A stretch of 64,000 nucleotides of DNA from Fratercula arctica (lineage: Eukaryota > Chordata > Aves > Charadriiformes > Alcidae), in NCBI GenBank assembly GCA_947846985.1, contig CANTUZ010000004.1:11832927-11896926 (forward strand). Direction: 5' to 3'. Within the stretch, counting starts at the first letter, position 1; every line of letters starts with the position of its first letter. The translations under genes were made by a program, and so were the position numbers. A model generated the notes under the pieces. The model ran no database searches. It saw only the letters and a program-made list of their open reading frames with translations, and had not been told where the DNA came from. Shown here one piece after another: positions 27,422 through 42,425 of the stretch.

Positions 27422-28722
27422 GTCCACAATATAGGATTTTATGCTTTTAGAGGTCATGAATTACATATTGAGTTTATGCTTACTCAATAAAGGTTATTTT
27501 CTTCCTGCTCCTTTACATCTCTAAAAAGCACCTTTGATCATAAAATTCTCTTTGATCAACTACAGCAAAGTCTTCAGAGGTGTGTTAAATTGTTCACGTT
27601 GTGTAAAATCCTTACTTCACAGAGAGAGAGAGTGTCTCTTTTCTGCTTTTTAATAGTATTATTACCAGGGATCTCTCTTGTTGATTTATTATTTATTAGC
27701 AGAACAGTCACCTTAATCATTATTATTTCCTCTACTACAAAACGCAGCACGCTCTGCTCTCCCTTATGCCTGATGTGCTACTGAGAATTCTGCGCTGCGT
27801 TTTTATTGAAATCTTTAGTCTCCCATGAGTGGGGCTCCACTCTCTCACAGTACATGTTCTTAGATATTATGAGAAGTTACTAGTTTAGATTCCGACTTCT
27901 GCATACACAAAGAACGAACATAGTTTCAGTCTGAATAACCCTTTTGCACCCAAGTGACACCAAAGTAAGAACAAAAGAGGCCCAGAAGGCACCCTGTGTT
28001 TCTTCACAATAGTAGTCTGTACAGAGCGTAACAAAGAGGGATTGTGCGAAAGCTGATTGCTTGGTTAAACCAGGCACAGCAATGCTGAGAGCGATACTTC
28101 TCTTAAATTAATGAATGAGGCTTTCTAGTTGCCCCTCTGTTTATCAAGTAGAGAGGGCATGAGCACAACATTCACTTACTAGTAGGTTATGTTGCCCCAC
28201 AGTAGTTTAGATCAATCAAACCTCCAATTATGGGATGACCACAGTGAACATCTGAAAAGGCTGAACTGTAGCCCTCCACAGCTAAGTACACAGTGCCTAC
28301 AGTTTACATTAAATTGCCAGGGTTTTCTGTCAGCCTCTTGTTCTTTTGGGCTGGCTTTCAGGGAGTCCTACCAGGTTCTAAGTAAAACTTTTTTTTTTTT
28401 TCACTTTGCTATGTAAAAAAAAAAAAATCACACCCAAAATGTGAATGAAAATTTGCAATCTCAGTATGAAAAGGAGTTGGATAGAATTAATTACAGAGTT
28501 TTAATTTCAGCTATTTTATTTTTCATTTATTTTATTACCAGTTCTGTCAGAGATAGAATTGTGCCTGAGGACTTACTGATTTATAACACCCAGAAATACA
28601 AATATTATTAGATTTTGTATTTATTAAACTTTCTCCTTCTAAAAACTGCAGTAATTTTGAATGGAATAACACATATTCAAAGCTAAATGCAATGAACATT
28701 CTCCACAGGAAAATTAAACTGC

Positions 28723-28745
28723 CTAATTATCAGAGAGATAATTAG
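28723..28745. promoter_or_regulatory. Paired TAATTA sites as inverted repeat
   Basis: CTAATTATC (28723-28731) and GATAATTAG (28737-28745) are perfect reverse complements with a 5-bp spacer, AGAGA. Each arm holds TAATTA, the core bound by many homeodomain proteins, and an overlapping GATA (or TATC) core. The arrangement would suit a homodimer or paired factors in an enhancer. The sequence shows only the motif; binding and function are inferred, and such motifs also arise by chance in AT-rich DNA. Confidence 0.35.
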
Positions 28746-29358
28746 AAGATCTGGTGGTTTTTTCCCCTCCCCTATTCCTGGCCTTTCCAGGCAAAAACCC
28801 ACCATATTGGATGTAAAAATGACATTACATAAAGTAACTTAAAGTACAGTGAATCATGCACCGAAACTTTCTATCACTTAGGTCAACAACTGGAAGCATA
28901 TATAACTTTTTCACTAAATGCTTAAAAGTTGAATTCTGCAGTGATGCCTGGGTCTATTAGTTAAGTTTGTATCAATCTCTTCCCCACAGTATGGTTCTCC
29001 GCCTTCTAGCGATTGCCTTAAATGACATCCTTAGGCAAATAAGAATCTTCCCTAATGCTTGGAAATCCTAAGCATTGACTGCTTGATGTGAAAGTTAATG
29101 ATTTATAATCTAGTTTTAAACTCACTGCAATGGATAAGTTCAAAGAAATGAACACAGTATGTGAGTATCTAACTCAAAAAATACTTCAGAGAATAATATA
29201 TTTCCTGAAAATGTATAAAGCATGCTTTTTCTTTCCAGTGGAATCTTATAAATTTGCATCTTATATTTTAAAATTATGCAGTAACCAGTGGCAAACTCAG
29301 AACAGAAATGGAATCTCATCAAACGAGCCTCCTGTTACTGCTTTATGGAACTTCCATT

Positions 29359-29412
29359 TAAAAAAAACAAAAACAAAAAAAAAAAACACCAAAAAACCAA
29401 AACCCAAAACAT
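29359..29412 (+). repeat. A-rich tract with interspersed C
   Basis: This is a roughly 50-bp low-complexity stretch of A with single C, CACC, CC and CCC interruptions. It resembles the AAAACCCC-type tracts elsewhere in the window and makes the overlapping + strand frame read as lysine, threonine, asparagine and proline, which is clear evidence against coding. Confidence 0.9.
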
Positions 29413-32400
29413 TCTTATTAAAGTTTAAGATATGTAAAATGCATACCACAAATGACTAACTAGAACTGCCTTTGATTATACCCTTTTGCCTTTTTAATAT
29501 TGTCACTGTACACATGGACTATTACTACTTTTTGTAATTCCAGTCTTTCAGAAGGTGTTAACTATACGCAATGGTGCATACTTGCCTTATCCTTGTGTGG
29601 AGAGAAAGAAAGTCTTTCCGCTAATGGGCTGATATAGCTTATACTGAAGTGGCAAACGTGCCACTGTTTGCAAATATATCGTCAATAGCCTCATGACACA
29701 CATGAATCATTTGAGCTTTGTAATTCAAGATTAGTTTAAGAATAAATTAATTTAAAAATAAATAGAGGGTGAAGAGCTTTGCAGTAACTGTAGAAATACA
29801 ATTTCCTTCAGTTTTATCTTAGTTAACAGAATGCCCAACCCGTAACAGCCATTATTTATTTTATATTGGCGCATAAACAATTTATACTACATGTACACTT
29901 AGAAAGCCTAGCTGGGATTGGAATACTGCTTGTGTCACTGCTGTGACACTAAGAGGACTTGGAGGAGACTTACTTGTGATGGAATTGGTAGTCTAAGTTA
30001 CATATTTTTGCAAATAACCTCTTTTTGTACCTGCTAAGTTCCTACCACAATAATGAAGTCTAGGATTTCAGTCCTCAGCATGCAATTGCATGTATGCAGA
30101 AAGAGTTGCATAGGAAGATCGGATCTACACAAGATAAGGACACCTATGCAGAGGAAATTCCAACATCAGACACTGCTAAAGAAAGGGAAAAAGTCTTTGT
30201 TCTAGTTTTTCTAAGCAAACCAGAAGTTTTGAATGAGATACCATAAATTATCTAAGAACATATATGAACCTTCACCTCTACTGAAATTTTTTTTGAGAAC
30301 TGAATTCTGTATAAATCTTTCCAGTTTGTTTTACCCCTAATTATTATTAATGCTCATTTCCCTGATTTTTACTTCTTTGGTTTTGTGCTATGACGCTTTA
30401 AATTTTGTAATCACTTGTTGGATTTAGTTTCTTTCCTACCATTTAAAACAAAATTTACTATCTTTCCCTTAAAGAAACTCATTAAGTTTTCATTCCTTAT
30501 GCATTTTTTCAATCACCATTCTTTTCAAAGAGCAAAGACACCAGTCTTGCCCTTAAAATGTTTATGTAGCAACATTATAACAGAGAATCAGATTTCCTTA
30601 TTAGAACCAGGTTAGTAAGGTTTCCTTCTTAGGAATTAGGTTCTTAAACTGCTAGAAAGACGTTAGACTGCATGAGTCTCTGGGTACTCTTATCAGCTGT
30701 GGAGATGGAAACAGGAAGAACAATGTTATGACCTGAATTAATGAGACTGTAGGAAGTACAAGTCAGTAGAAACCTACGCCAGAGAAATCATGACATGTCT
30801 TATCTCCAGATTTATACTTAGCTCTTTTCTATGTAAGCAACGCTGATTTACAGTTAGGCTGCAGCAGGATCACTGGCATCTCCATTCTGAACCATCAGAA
30901 AAAATGCAGAATGGTTATCCAGTCCCTTTAAAATGTCCTTACTTCTCTCCCGAGCTTGCACCATCTTTGGAACACAACCTGCAAATTCCACTGCAGTTTT
31001 GCAGCTGCTCAGAGGGATCAATGTAACAAGACTTTTTGGTATATATCTACCACATCTCCTAGGCTACTCACTAAATTAATTACTCTTATCTGTACAACCA
31101 CTTTTTTTTCTGAAAGATATTTTATACATAACTTTCATGTCTCTGCAGACACTTTGTTTTATTTCTTCTCCAAATGAGATACTACTTTTTTTTTTCTAAC
31201 TAGAGATTTCAAGCCTTCAAAGGCAACTTCAGCTCCTACAGGTACACTGATGATGAAAATAATCTCCTTTACCTCTTCTCCCCATGTCATCAGGCCTTTT
31301 TATAATTATATGAACACATCTCTTCACATAGTATGTTCTATGATCCCTCAAAACGCTCTAGCCAGAACAGATTTTTTTTCTTCCACTTTTCTTCTGTGAA
31401 GATAGCTTATATTCACTTATTTTAGAAGTAGGTATCTAGACCTGTGATTTTTTTTAATTCTCTGTAACATACAAACACTCTGACAGAGAGAAAAGTCCAA
31501 ATCCCTAGGAAAGATAGAGATTTTTTGATGAGTTTTTTGTTTTTTTTTTCCCCCATGTAGAATGGCAAAACAGCTTTTGTAAAAAAGCATTTGAAAGCCT
31601 AATACGGAATATCATTTTTACACGCATCCAGTTTACTGAGGTGCCTTAGACACCATGAAAGCCCCTTTATAAAAGAGAAATTCAATTCAGATAACTTTTT
31701 AGGCATTTGAATTGAGAAGTTTACAACTGTGGGGGGAATTTTCATGCAGTTTGTACAGAGAAGTGCAAATGCAACTCAATTCCAAATCACTCTCAAGAAA
31801 GAAAAGACAAATCTGTCGTCTTTCCCTTCTTAGGAGTTCCACTGGTCAGGGTCAGTTTTAATTTCCACTGGAGCCTCGACAGTAGCCCTGGAGGCAAAGA
31901 CTGTCAAAAGGTATGCACTGGCTGAGTACAAGCCCAAACTACTCCTGCTTTCTGGACAGCACTGCCTTTTGCAATTTTTCTCAAGGTAGAGTAGTGTGCT
32001 GCTTTTGACTGTTCCAGTCTTCCCCAGAGGACTTTCTGCAGGACCTACCTATAACCAGATTTATGTCAGTATAGGGAAATTACTGAAAGAGTATGAAACA
32101 TCTTACAGCAAGAGATGCTCCCAAATTAACAATAAATATTTCAATTAAAGATTAGGCATGTCATGAAACCACTCAACCAGCACCTTAATAGGATAGTACA
32201 TGGTCTAAATAGAAATGGTTATGGTTTATAGTTATTATCTATGACCTGTTTTGCAACTGCTAAGGCAAACGTAATGCCTAGCTACAAATCCATACTGAAA
32301 AATTCTAAAATGCTGAGTGCATACTCTCTGCGTACTACTCAGACAGAATGTGCATTGACATCACTTGGAAATTGGATATAAATCTAGGTCAAGGTGCTAA

Positions 32401-35400
32401 AATGGGTAACAGAAATCAATGAGAAATGATTGTCTAGCTGTTGAATTTGAGATTTTAAGTGTTCCCATTACAGCAGTATCAAACCATTTCAAGTGCCGTC
32501 ACAGAACAGTCTGATGCTTAAAAATACTGAGAGACTAGAAGAACTTGACAAGCCTTCCTTTCAGCTCCTGTGCCAACTGCAGCATCACTCACCTTGCCAG
32601 CCCACCTCTCCTTCTGTCAGCACAACTAGTGCTGTAGTCACACAGACATCTACATTAGAAAAATACATATAAACACACATGCATACATATATTGCTTATA
32701 CATATAAGTGATGTGAATCCATTCTGTTACAGGGTTTAACCTGTGGCCAGATAGCAGTTCTGCTGGTGTAACATCAGAAGTGAGAGGGGTGCATAAAAAA
32801 GTGGCAGAAGACACCAGGCTGAGCTATGGTTTAAAACCTAGATGTGAATCAGGTGGAGAAGGAAAAAAACCTCATGTCTCCTACATAACTGATTCATTTC
32901 CAGTTACTGAACTATTTGGATTTGTTACTGGCTTATACTGCTAGAGCTAAGAAAGTTAGACCAAAATTAGTGCATTTACAGGAAATTGTTCTGTCCTAGC
33001 AAATAGACGTTTTCCAGCAAAAAGCAATCTCATCAATTAACAAATTTGGTCTTTGTCTGGAGACGAATGTTCTGCTTGTTTTGAGCTTTTCCAGTTTTTC
33101 AAGCTATATAATCAGATATTCAGATTAAATAATTTTCCCTGAAACTACCTTATGCCCAGTTTAAACAACTTGAAACAGCACATAGGTGCCTTCTTATGTG
33201 TGCCTACAACTGAAATTCAGCTTTACAGAACAACATAGATAGCAAAATCTTTTCTCTTGGGATTGAGAAGCTTGTAAAGATACATTCAAAAGCTTTGCAA
33301 CAGCACTGATGAGATCCCATAACATTAGAAAAACTCTACAACATTAGAAAACTCTCCCTAATCCCTTTTCAGTATAACTAAAATGATACAGCAGAGAGAT
33401 ATTGAGAAACTCTAACCGTAGACCTGATGCAGATGTAAAACTTCAACTTTAACAAAACCAAATTTTCATCTTTTTCTTGATATCTTAATATTTGTAAACA
33501 AAGTAAACTATGCAAATTTCTAAGTTATTGTGAATATAACAGTGTGAAAATAGCTGAGGAGATATTCAGGAATTTCTCTATATACATTAAGAATAATTCA
33601 TTCATTGAAGTGTACTTTATTATCTATGAAAAAAATACTAATGTAGCTATATAAGAGAAGCTGTACATAATAAAAGACTAACAACCTTCAGGGTATCCAT
33701 TCACCATAAAACTAATTTCACACCTAGTCTATTATGTAATGTGCTATGAAAATATTCTTTGCTTCAAGATATCTTTATATGAGTTTGGACCATACAAAAG
33801 TTGTATTCAACGCTATGTGGATAATCCATAGAATAATTTTTAAAACAGTGAGATAATGATGTATATCTTTTTTTTTTCTTTTTCACAAACTGGAAGCTAA
33901 GGTGGTTGGTGTAAAGAAAAGAAAAATCGTAATAACTATTTTTCCCTTATATCCAAATATTTACCATAATTGCCAATAGGCACTGAAAATATTTGAACTG
34001 TTGATTACTTTTATGGTTTGTATGCTTTGATGGATCTTTCTAAGACTGATGTAACTTAATGAATGAATTTTAAACATGTTATTATTAAATGTAATCAAAA
34101 GAAAAGAGTAGAAGAAAGCATTACTTGTTGAAGCTGACTGAAAAAACATATTGTCTGAACTGCTGTTTTCTTTTAAAACTCTGTTTTGTCTCAGCTGTAG
34201 AAATAAGAAAAGTCAAAGAGCCGAAGAAAAAGAAACTCCAAGACCTGATGGTTAGTGAAGCTAATAGAAATATTTCCCCTGAACCACATCTGAAAATCTA
34301 GACTATACCTGTGAATTGGAATGGCTGAGGACAGACTGGTTTTTTTGGATCTGCTTCACAAAGATATGGAAATACAAACACGAGCTCCAACACAATCCAA
34401 CACCCATTTAAATCAATAAGAAGCTTTCCACTGATTTCATAGGGAAACCAATAATTTCTTCAACAATATTCAATGAAGCCCAAAAGGGAGCAAACTGATG
34501 TGGAAAATGTACAACCAAACAGTCATTCAGCATTTCTGAATTCTGAGTATCTGGTCATAAAGAAAAGTTCAGGATACACACAAATACCTGTTCTCAGGAC
34601 TTGATGCTTATTTGCTTAGTAATTCCATTTGCTTAAGAGGAGATACTTTAGAAGACTTTATAATTTAGAATGAATAAAGATATCCATTTATAAGCTAAAA
34701 AACAGTTTTCCATGCCAATAACAGTATCTCTTAAGGCATAATTCAAAGAAAATAAGGATTTCTTTGCAACAAGTTAAACAATAAAAAAGCAAACAGATGG
34801 AGAATGTATTTATGATACATTCAAAATCTATAATGGGTGTCTCAACCAGTATCACTCTTTCTTCTGTCAGCCTAAAATCCCGATATTTCTCAGTTGCTAG
34901 GATACTCCAGCTGAATAAACTTCTTTTTTTCCTTTCTCACTACTTCAATTGTCCACTATTGAAATGCTTGTATTATATGCAGAAAGGAAAAGTTCAACTG
35001 CAAACTTTTTTCCAACAGCAGCTAGTGCATAAAAACAGAATATGCGGATAATAAAATGTGCTTTTCATTTTTAAGAATTTATTTTTATATGCCCATGCCA
35101 TAAAAGAGCTTGTTATGACTGACATGTAACCGTTATGCCAGTTTCAGTTTTTCCTTAAATATTTATATATCCAAATATTCTGTTTGAAATACATAAAGAA
35201 CACAACAGACATTAGCTCCTTTAAGTATTTCTAGTTTAAAGAAAAAAAAGCTATAACATATTAAAAAAAGAGGAATTTATATCACATCTGATGTCTTGCA
35301 AAAACCTCTACTTCTTTAAGAATCCTATGCCTTATCATACATAACTTTTCAAATGTTCCAGTAATACATATGGGTCTCAGGTTACCTGAAATTGGGACCT

Positions 35401-38400
35401 ATAGGTGTTTTTTATGATCTGTGGTAAGATAAAATATACTGTACAAGTTAAGTCTTCTTTTTCAAACATCCCAAACCCCTTTACTTTTCACAAGACTTAA
35501 AACTATACATATTAGAAACTTACTCCATTCGTATATAGGAGAATTTTCAGCACTTTTATCCATCAGTTATATTTTAACAACCCTAACATATACATAACAA
35601 GATACATAGAAGACATACCGAATATAAATGTTTCTGGTGATTAATATACTGTAATTCGGGAGTTACATTTTTATCCGATTTTACAAAGGAAAATTGTTTG
35701 ACAACAATCTCTATTCAGCAAGCTTTCAACAACAGCCATTGTTGTAGATGCTGCCTCATCTGTGTATGTCCTCCTTGAAGGTCATATCAAAATTACAAAG
35801 AAGCAGCTGAAAGAAAATCAGAATTCTTACACAAAATAATAACAAAAAAAACCCCAAATAAACACTCTATGACAAACATCACATGAACAAAATTCAGCAA
35901 AGAAATCTCTGCTTGACTGAGAAATGCAATTTTAAGCAAGGGCAAAGAATAAGCTCTCCTCAGCAAAGGCTATAGAAAGTGCAAGATAATCATACAATAT
36001 GCTTGAGATAGATTTTTATCACTGTAACTGGTCCCACAGTAGAGTTTTAGAGAGGAATATAAGTATGAGGGATATATTGCAACAGTAACATTTATCAAAA
36101 TCAATTCCAAAGTTTTCTTGGCACTGTCTGTTGACCTTCAGCATAGCTTTGTACTATTACTAGCAAGAAGGGGACAAGGAATTCACGAGTAGATTATAAC
36201 GATTAGAGAACAAAGCTCAAAGGACGCCTTCACCTGTGATTTGCCAGTCACACTGGGAGCCTTCCAAGCAAATGAAAGTTTCTGACTTCGTGAACAGAAG
36301 TTTTGTCACCACAGTGCAACGAAGAACAATCCTGAGCAGCCTATACCTGCTTGTGGCTTAGCCATCCGAGTTTCGCCTGAACTGGTCTGAAACTTTAAAA
36401 CTCTCACTTATTCAGGTAGCGCAGAAAAAAACCCAACCACGAGATGGAACCAAGCGCAACAAAATTTTCACTGGAAAACCTTTGTGGACACAGTAGCTAC
36501 ATCAATTTTTGTACACTGGACAGCCTAAAAAAGTGATTGTCATTTCTAGTGTACAATTAAATTAGACATAAACACACAAACTGATCCAAAATATTTTGTG
36601 ACATCAAAAAGGAAAAAAAATGGACATAAATTGTTAACAATTGGTGAAAGATGCAATATAGTCTCTCTATGTTAAACTTGTCAATCTTGACTGAATCATT
36701 AATGAACTTCTTTCTGCTAACCACTAACTTACTGGGAATAAGTTCAAATTCTTAGGTTCTGACTAGCTTTTCCACACCTGATTATTTCAATCTCTCAAAC
36801 AGAGATTTCTTAAAAGCATCCTTATAAACCATTGCAAAACAAAGAAATCAGACCATTATTTTAAAATGTTTTGTACTAGATACCCAAAATACAAAGTCTG
36901 GTTACTGTTGCTGTTTTAAATGTTGGCCTTTGATTAACAGTTATTATAAATATATCCCTTTTTAATTTTACGTACTTTCATTGTGGATTTTCAATATCAT
37001 GTATAAAAATTCAGAAGAGAAGATCACATAATGTTGTTTCACTGATGATACGTCATACATGATAGATCACATTATCTATATATATCGAAAAAAATTTCAC
37101 ACACTGCTGCATGAGATGTACAATCTTAATGTGTCTTTCATCACTGTGCATTTTAGCTTTTATGTTTCATGTGGTTTTCTATCTTTTCAGTTTGATATTG
37201 AATGTATTATCTTTTGCAACACTTAACACAGTGTTTTTCTCTGAGTCTTTCTTGATCTTACAGTTGTTTCTAAAGAGCTTTGCCAATTTAGTTATACAAC
37301 TCCACAGTAGAAACAGGTGGTATCTCAGAAGTAATAAAAAGCCTCTTTCTACAGTGAGATTAACAGGCAGTGGGAGACTGGATTTCTCATCAAAGTTTTA
37401 CGTTTAAGTGAAGGTAGAAGTTTTGAATTGCAGCCGTAAGCCTACTGTCCTTGACAAATTATAGACTATTAATTAAGTAATTCCATCAGCACTGCAGTAA
37501 AGCAATTTTTCCCTCAAAACTTGAAAAAAAAAAAAAAGATGAATTGAGGCTAAGAGCTCAGTCTAATCCTATAAACTGCCTGACTACTTGATTGGGCACA
37601 TACAGAAGTCAGTTGTTCACTCAAGTACCCGATGAGTCACTGGTAGAGACATGATTATATGTAAAAGTCCTGAATTCTCAGATTTCCTTACTTTCTTCTG
37701 GGCAATGCTGCCACCTTCTTTGAAGTACAGCCAAAAGAGGCTTCAAAAGTATTCCTGCATTAAAAATAGTCATGGGAAAGAAAAACAACTCCAGTCTGAA
37801 ATAATAATTTTTCCTGCAGAAAACATGATAAAGATATAAAAGATCCTAAAGATACAATGGGGAAGCATATTTTTACTTCCATATTCCTTTGTCATTCACT
37901 GGTTCTGACAGGAATCAAAACTTAGTTTAAAGACCAAAAAGTTCTGCTCCTATCTTTGCTGCAGTCAAATTCTATTTTCTATCAGACAGACAAAGGCAGA
38001 AGCCATCGCCAGCTACTGATGATAACATGCTCATCAAAATTTGTGAAATGCTGCTGAGAAGAATGTACAAAACACTACAGTCTTACTATTAAAGGAGTGA
38101 CAGTTCTGCTGTCTCACCAAGACACCACAACTTAGGATACTGTCATCCTTTGCCACATTATATTAATCTACGTTGAGCAATAGCCAGTAATATAATTTTT
38201 GGTACTATTATTGGAGAATGACTGTTCCCTTAGAACAAGAACTATGATGATATAAAAATTATTTTAACTGCTGTTCTTCACAAAAATGAAAGACAAAAGG
38301 ATCAAAATACCTTTCAACTTTATGCACTAACAGCTATTTGGAAACATCCTCGTACTCAAGTAGAGACATCTACCTACATTTTCTTGATCATTTAACAAGA

Positions 38401-41400
38401 GCAGAGCAAATCTTATTGTTGTTATGTTAAAAAGTAAATGGGAAAAAGTTAGGCTGTTTGTGAAAAAGAGCCCTACCAGCAGTTTCTTGTAACTGGGGAC
38501 AAATTCTAGCTGTTGAATGCAGTGGTTTGGAAGATACCTGCTAAATGAGTTACAAACTCACACAAGTTATGCAAGTTCCTAGCATACAGCAATTTCTTCA
38601 CAAAGAAAATGCTCTTACCCGAATTGTAGTCACACAGTTACTACTTAAAAGGAAACATCACAACATTCATTCTCCTTCTAGAAAGACTTTGACTTTGCAG
38701 CTAAGCACTAGCAGTGATTTGAGCATACCTATAGGTTTTGAGGACCTCAGCAAAAGAAACCTCCTTGCTGGAGTTAGGACTGACCTTTAGGCTAAGGAGT
38801 CTAAACACAGTAAGACCAAAAAAAATAAACTGGGAAAATGAGTTTTCAACTTAGCCACATGCTGCCTGAGAAAGGTGCATTGAAGGTGGACGTTTTCAAG
38901 ACCTCAGCTTTGGCTCTCAGGGTATATATGTGCTTTATATACATCTATCTAAATCACAACACTATTTTGAGGGAAATTACATTATACACTGTGATTTAGC
39001 TAATATGGTACCAAGTACCAGAAATTAATAGGTAACTTATTCCTGTCATGGTGCAATTGTTTTGCAAGCACGGTTACTGCAATGTCAGAAAACAAAAGAT
39101 GCTTTGAAATACAAAGGAACAGCATGCCTGCGATTTTGCGTATTTCCCATACTCACTACTTTAGGACTATCTACAACTTAAGAACACTTTAAAAGCAATA
39201 AGATCGCCATGAATTTTTTAGTATTCTGAAAGGCTTAGAGAGGTTCCCTGAATCACTATCTTTAAAATGAAAGGCTATATAATTACTAAGTGATATTAGT
39301 TTTCCTATCATAAAATGCCATATAACCTTTAGAGTAGCTACTTTTTGCTCAGTAAAGGGGTTGAGGCATGTGTATAAAGGTACATGACTATCTGATGCCT
39401 ACAAAAATAATCTATTCTCCCCTGCCAACTATAATACCAAGAAATCAGAAATTTCAATGAGTTGTGGCAAATCTATCATTGCGATATTGCTTCTACTGTT
39501 GGGACACTTTTTAATTGAAATAGTGCCTTGGAATTTGACCTTTATTTATAAAGCAAACAAAATCCAATGAAAATAATAGTGGCACGATAGATTACCGGGT
39601 AGAAAAGTTCACAGAAATTTAAAATCATAACTGTGACCATTGAAATACCAAAAAAGAAGTATAAAACGGTTTCTAAACATTAAAACTGTATTTATTCATA
39701 TTGGAACTATACATTTAGAAGATCTGTTACATAATATTCTCATTCTTCTATTTATAAAAAAATGTATTCTAATTTAAGAAACTTTTCCATACCTATTAGC
39801 AGGTGTTATAACAGCCAGCTGGAATACATACAATTTCATTTTCATTTTCTGTTTCTGCATCTGTCTTTTTATGCTTCAGTATTTTCCTTTTTATGCTTTT
39901 TTAATGTTACATCTTATAATTTGAGAACTTTTTCTTTTAGTCTATCCATTATATTCAACATAATTGGTCACAGACCAGACAAAATTTGCACGTACCTGAA
40001 ACTGCTGTGTCTGCTTTTCAATGTACAAAGAAAGCATTATTTTTCAAGCAACAATTTCAGACAACACTAATGTTCTCCAGTGGCCAATTAGTTATAAGGT
40101 TGATTCTGCTAATACACATTTTGCTGAAGAGTGACTTGAATAGCTATTTTAATTGTAATGATTTCTACTTAATAAAATTCAATAGTAGCAAATACCATTC
40201 AAGCGCTTAGCGATGAGCACACGGTGAAGGAGCTTCTGTAATATGTGAAGAAGAAATGAACTGCTCCTACAGTCAGGTCCAAGCAAGACAACTTGCTAAT
40301 AGATACATCACTACCATTCTCCATTGACAACTGGTAACACACCATAGTTTTTGAAGTAATGGAATAAATGCACCTGATGCATAATGAGTAAAATAGCAGC
40401 TGCCACTTAAGTCTGTAGAGTGTGAAATGGATATTCCAGGCTACAGGGAGAGTAGTAGAGCAGCAGTCGTGAGGGCACTTACAAAGGAGTCTCACACATA
40501 GGAACACTATGGCCTAGTATGGCTGAGAGAGGCATAATAGCATCTGAATAGCTAAGTCGCTTAGAGAACAATGATATCATTTTTACAAACCCCCCCTTCA
40601 AATCAAAGGATAGTGGAAATCTTAGTAATTAAAACTACATTAGATGTTGCGAAAGGTAACAACGAGCCTGAAAAAGGTAACTAGAACCGAGGAGACTGTA
40701 GCAGGGTTGTTAGATATGAAAATGCAGTCATAGATTCTGGAAGCTTAAGATAGAACCCAACAATAAAAAAAGAAAACAAGGAACTCAAATAGTTTTTCCA
40801 GAGCTACGGTAAGCCTGGACCATAACAGACTATGCAGAACCAGGCAGACAGACCTTCCAGGCTTTCTTTAGGTTGTGAGTGTTGCCTTGAAGAATATGCA
40901 TTTCTTCAGCATTTCTGAAAGAACTAATGTCAATATCCTAGATTTTTTTTCTTCACTTAGGATGCAGATTAAGCGACTAGAATCCGGTTGTAAAACTAAC
41001 AAGCACCGTGAGATGTTAGTTTCACTTGTAACCTTTTGCTTTCAGTTCTGTAACTTGAATGTTGACCTTAAACCCTACTGTATAAACTTCTCTTACTTTT
41101 ACTATAAACCTTGTGTTTTGCAGACAGATGAGATAGCAACGTTGGACACCTTACCTTTCATAGAGGGAAAAAGCTCAAGAAAGGTGTGCACTCTGAGGAA
41201 TGTATTTAGCGACCAGAATATCCCACAAAGTGATTTAGGTCAAGCTGCACATTGGTACAATACATGCTAATGATGCTAATGCAATGGGGAAATGCAAACA
41301 GCACATCTCTACAAAATGTCTGCAGAGGCAGATCCCCAGAGTATTACAGGCCCCTTGCTCACTTGAGACCCACAATGACTATTATATGATTGAAACTGTA

Positions 41401-42425
41401 TTATTTATTGTGTTACATTCATCTCTATTTTAGGAACTTTTTATATCCCTCTGTCTCTTTTTCCCCCTCTGTAACAACTCTCTATTCTGTGTGCCCTCAC
41501 ATTATCCTGTTGAATTAATATGAGTTAAGGACGAAAAAAAATGATGAGTTAATGTTGGCTGTCCTCTTCATTGGCAGGAAGCTCTGCATGTAAATTGTTC
41601 TCCCATTCTAGGCTCTGCCATTATCACTCTCTGGGAGATGGGTTGTTCAATACATTACATCTTTGGGGAGGACAGGCAGAAACAGGACAGGAACAAAATA
41701 ACAGGTGACATCACTATTGCAAGTGTTCTCCAAAGTGAAGCCCTGGTAAACAGAACTGTGGGCTCCATATGTTCCATACTTGATCTCTCTCAACTTTCTG
41801 CTTTTTTTCAGTGAAACAACAGGATTCTGTTTAGTGTTGTTTGAATTCTGGAAATGATTGATTATCCTTAAAAAATGTTACCACAGAATATAAACACAGC
41901 ATATAAGAAAGTATTATTGTTTCATTCTTCTCAAAACTAATTATTTGTTATAAGATGTACTTGGCAATGAAATACATAATTTTTCTTCCGATCCACCAAT
42001 TTAAAAACTGAGGATGGGAAGTAGAGTTCCTTGATTTCGTTGCAAACTAGTGAGGCCTGACAATGCAAAAATCATTTCCTCTGGAGGCAGAGATATAACA
42101 CTGTGAAAGTGTGCGAGTCATATAATCTACTTCCTGATTATCATATTGCAGGACTGACTGCTACTACTGTTTCTGAAAGATCTGTCTATCAATTCTTGAA
42201 AATCTCTACAGCCATTGTTAAGCAAGTGAAAAAATCTGTCTTTGTAAGTGGAAACAATTATCAACCTGAATACAGATACATGGTCATCAAATTAACTTGA
42301 TTGTCCTTCCTTTCCTACCTCTGGGAGGAATTGGTCACTGTCAGTTTATAACAACTTTCTGAATGTTTGAAGAATTCAGCAGGACTTGTTAAATTAGAAC
42401 TATTGTATCTTCTGCTTTTGCCATT

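Larger units (their letters stand above)
25176..42425. other. Unique AT-rich non-coding DNA
   Basis: About 17 kb contain only simple repeats, the hairpin at 26.2 kb and the TAATTA pair at 28.7 kb. The 14-bp palindrome CATGCAATTGCATG lies at 30079-30092. The longest frame is 131 codons (40875-41270, +). It contains two 3'-splice-site-like sequences but has no recognisable domain. There is no convincing exon series, RNA gene or recent mobile element. Confidence 0.65.

Noticed and set aside
29130..29459. 109-codon + frame ending in a Lys/Thr/Pro-rich tail
   Set aside because: The tail is encoded by an A-rich simple repeat, and the rest has no domain.
40875..41270. 131-codon + frame taken as a single-exon gene
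   Set aside because: There is no recognisable domain, promoter or Kozak context, and it contains acceptor-like sequences internally. Only a small exon-like piece is reported, as a low-interest finding.
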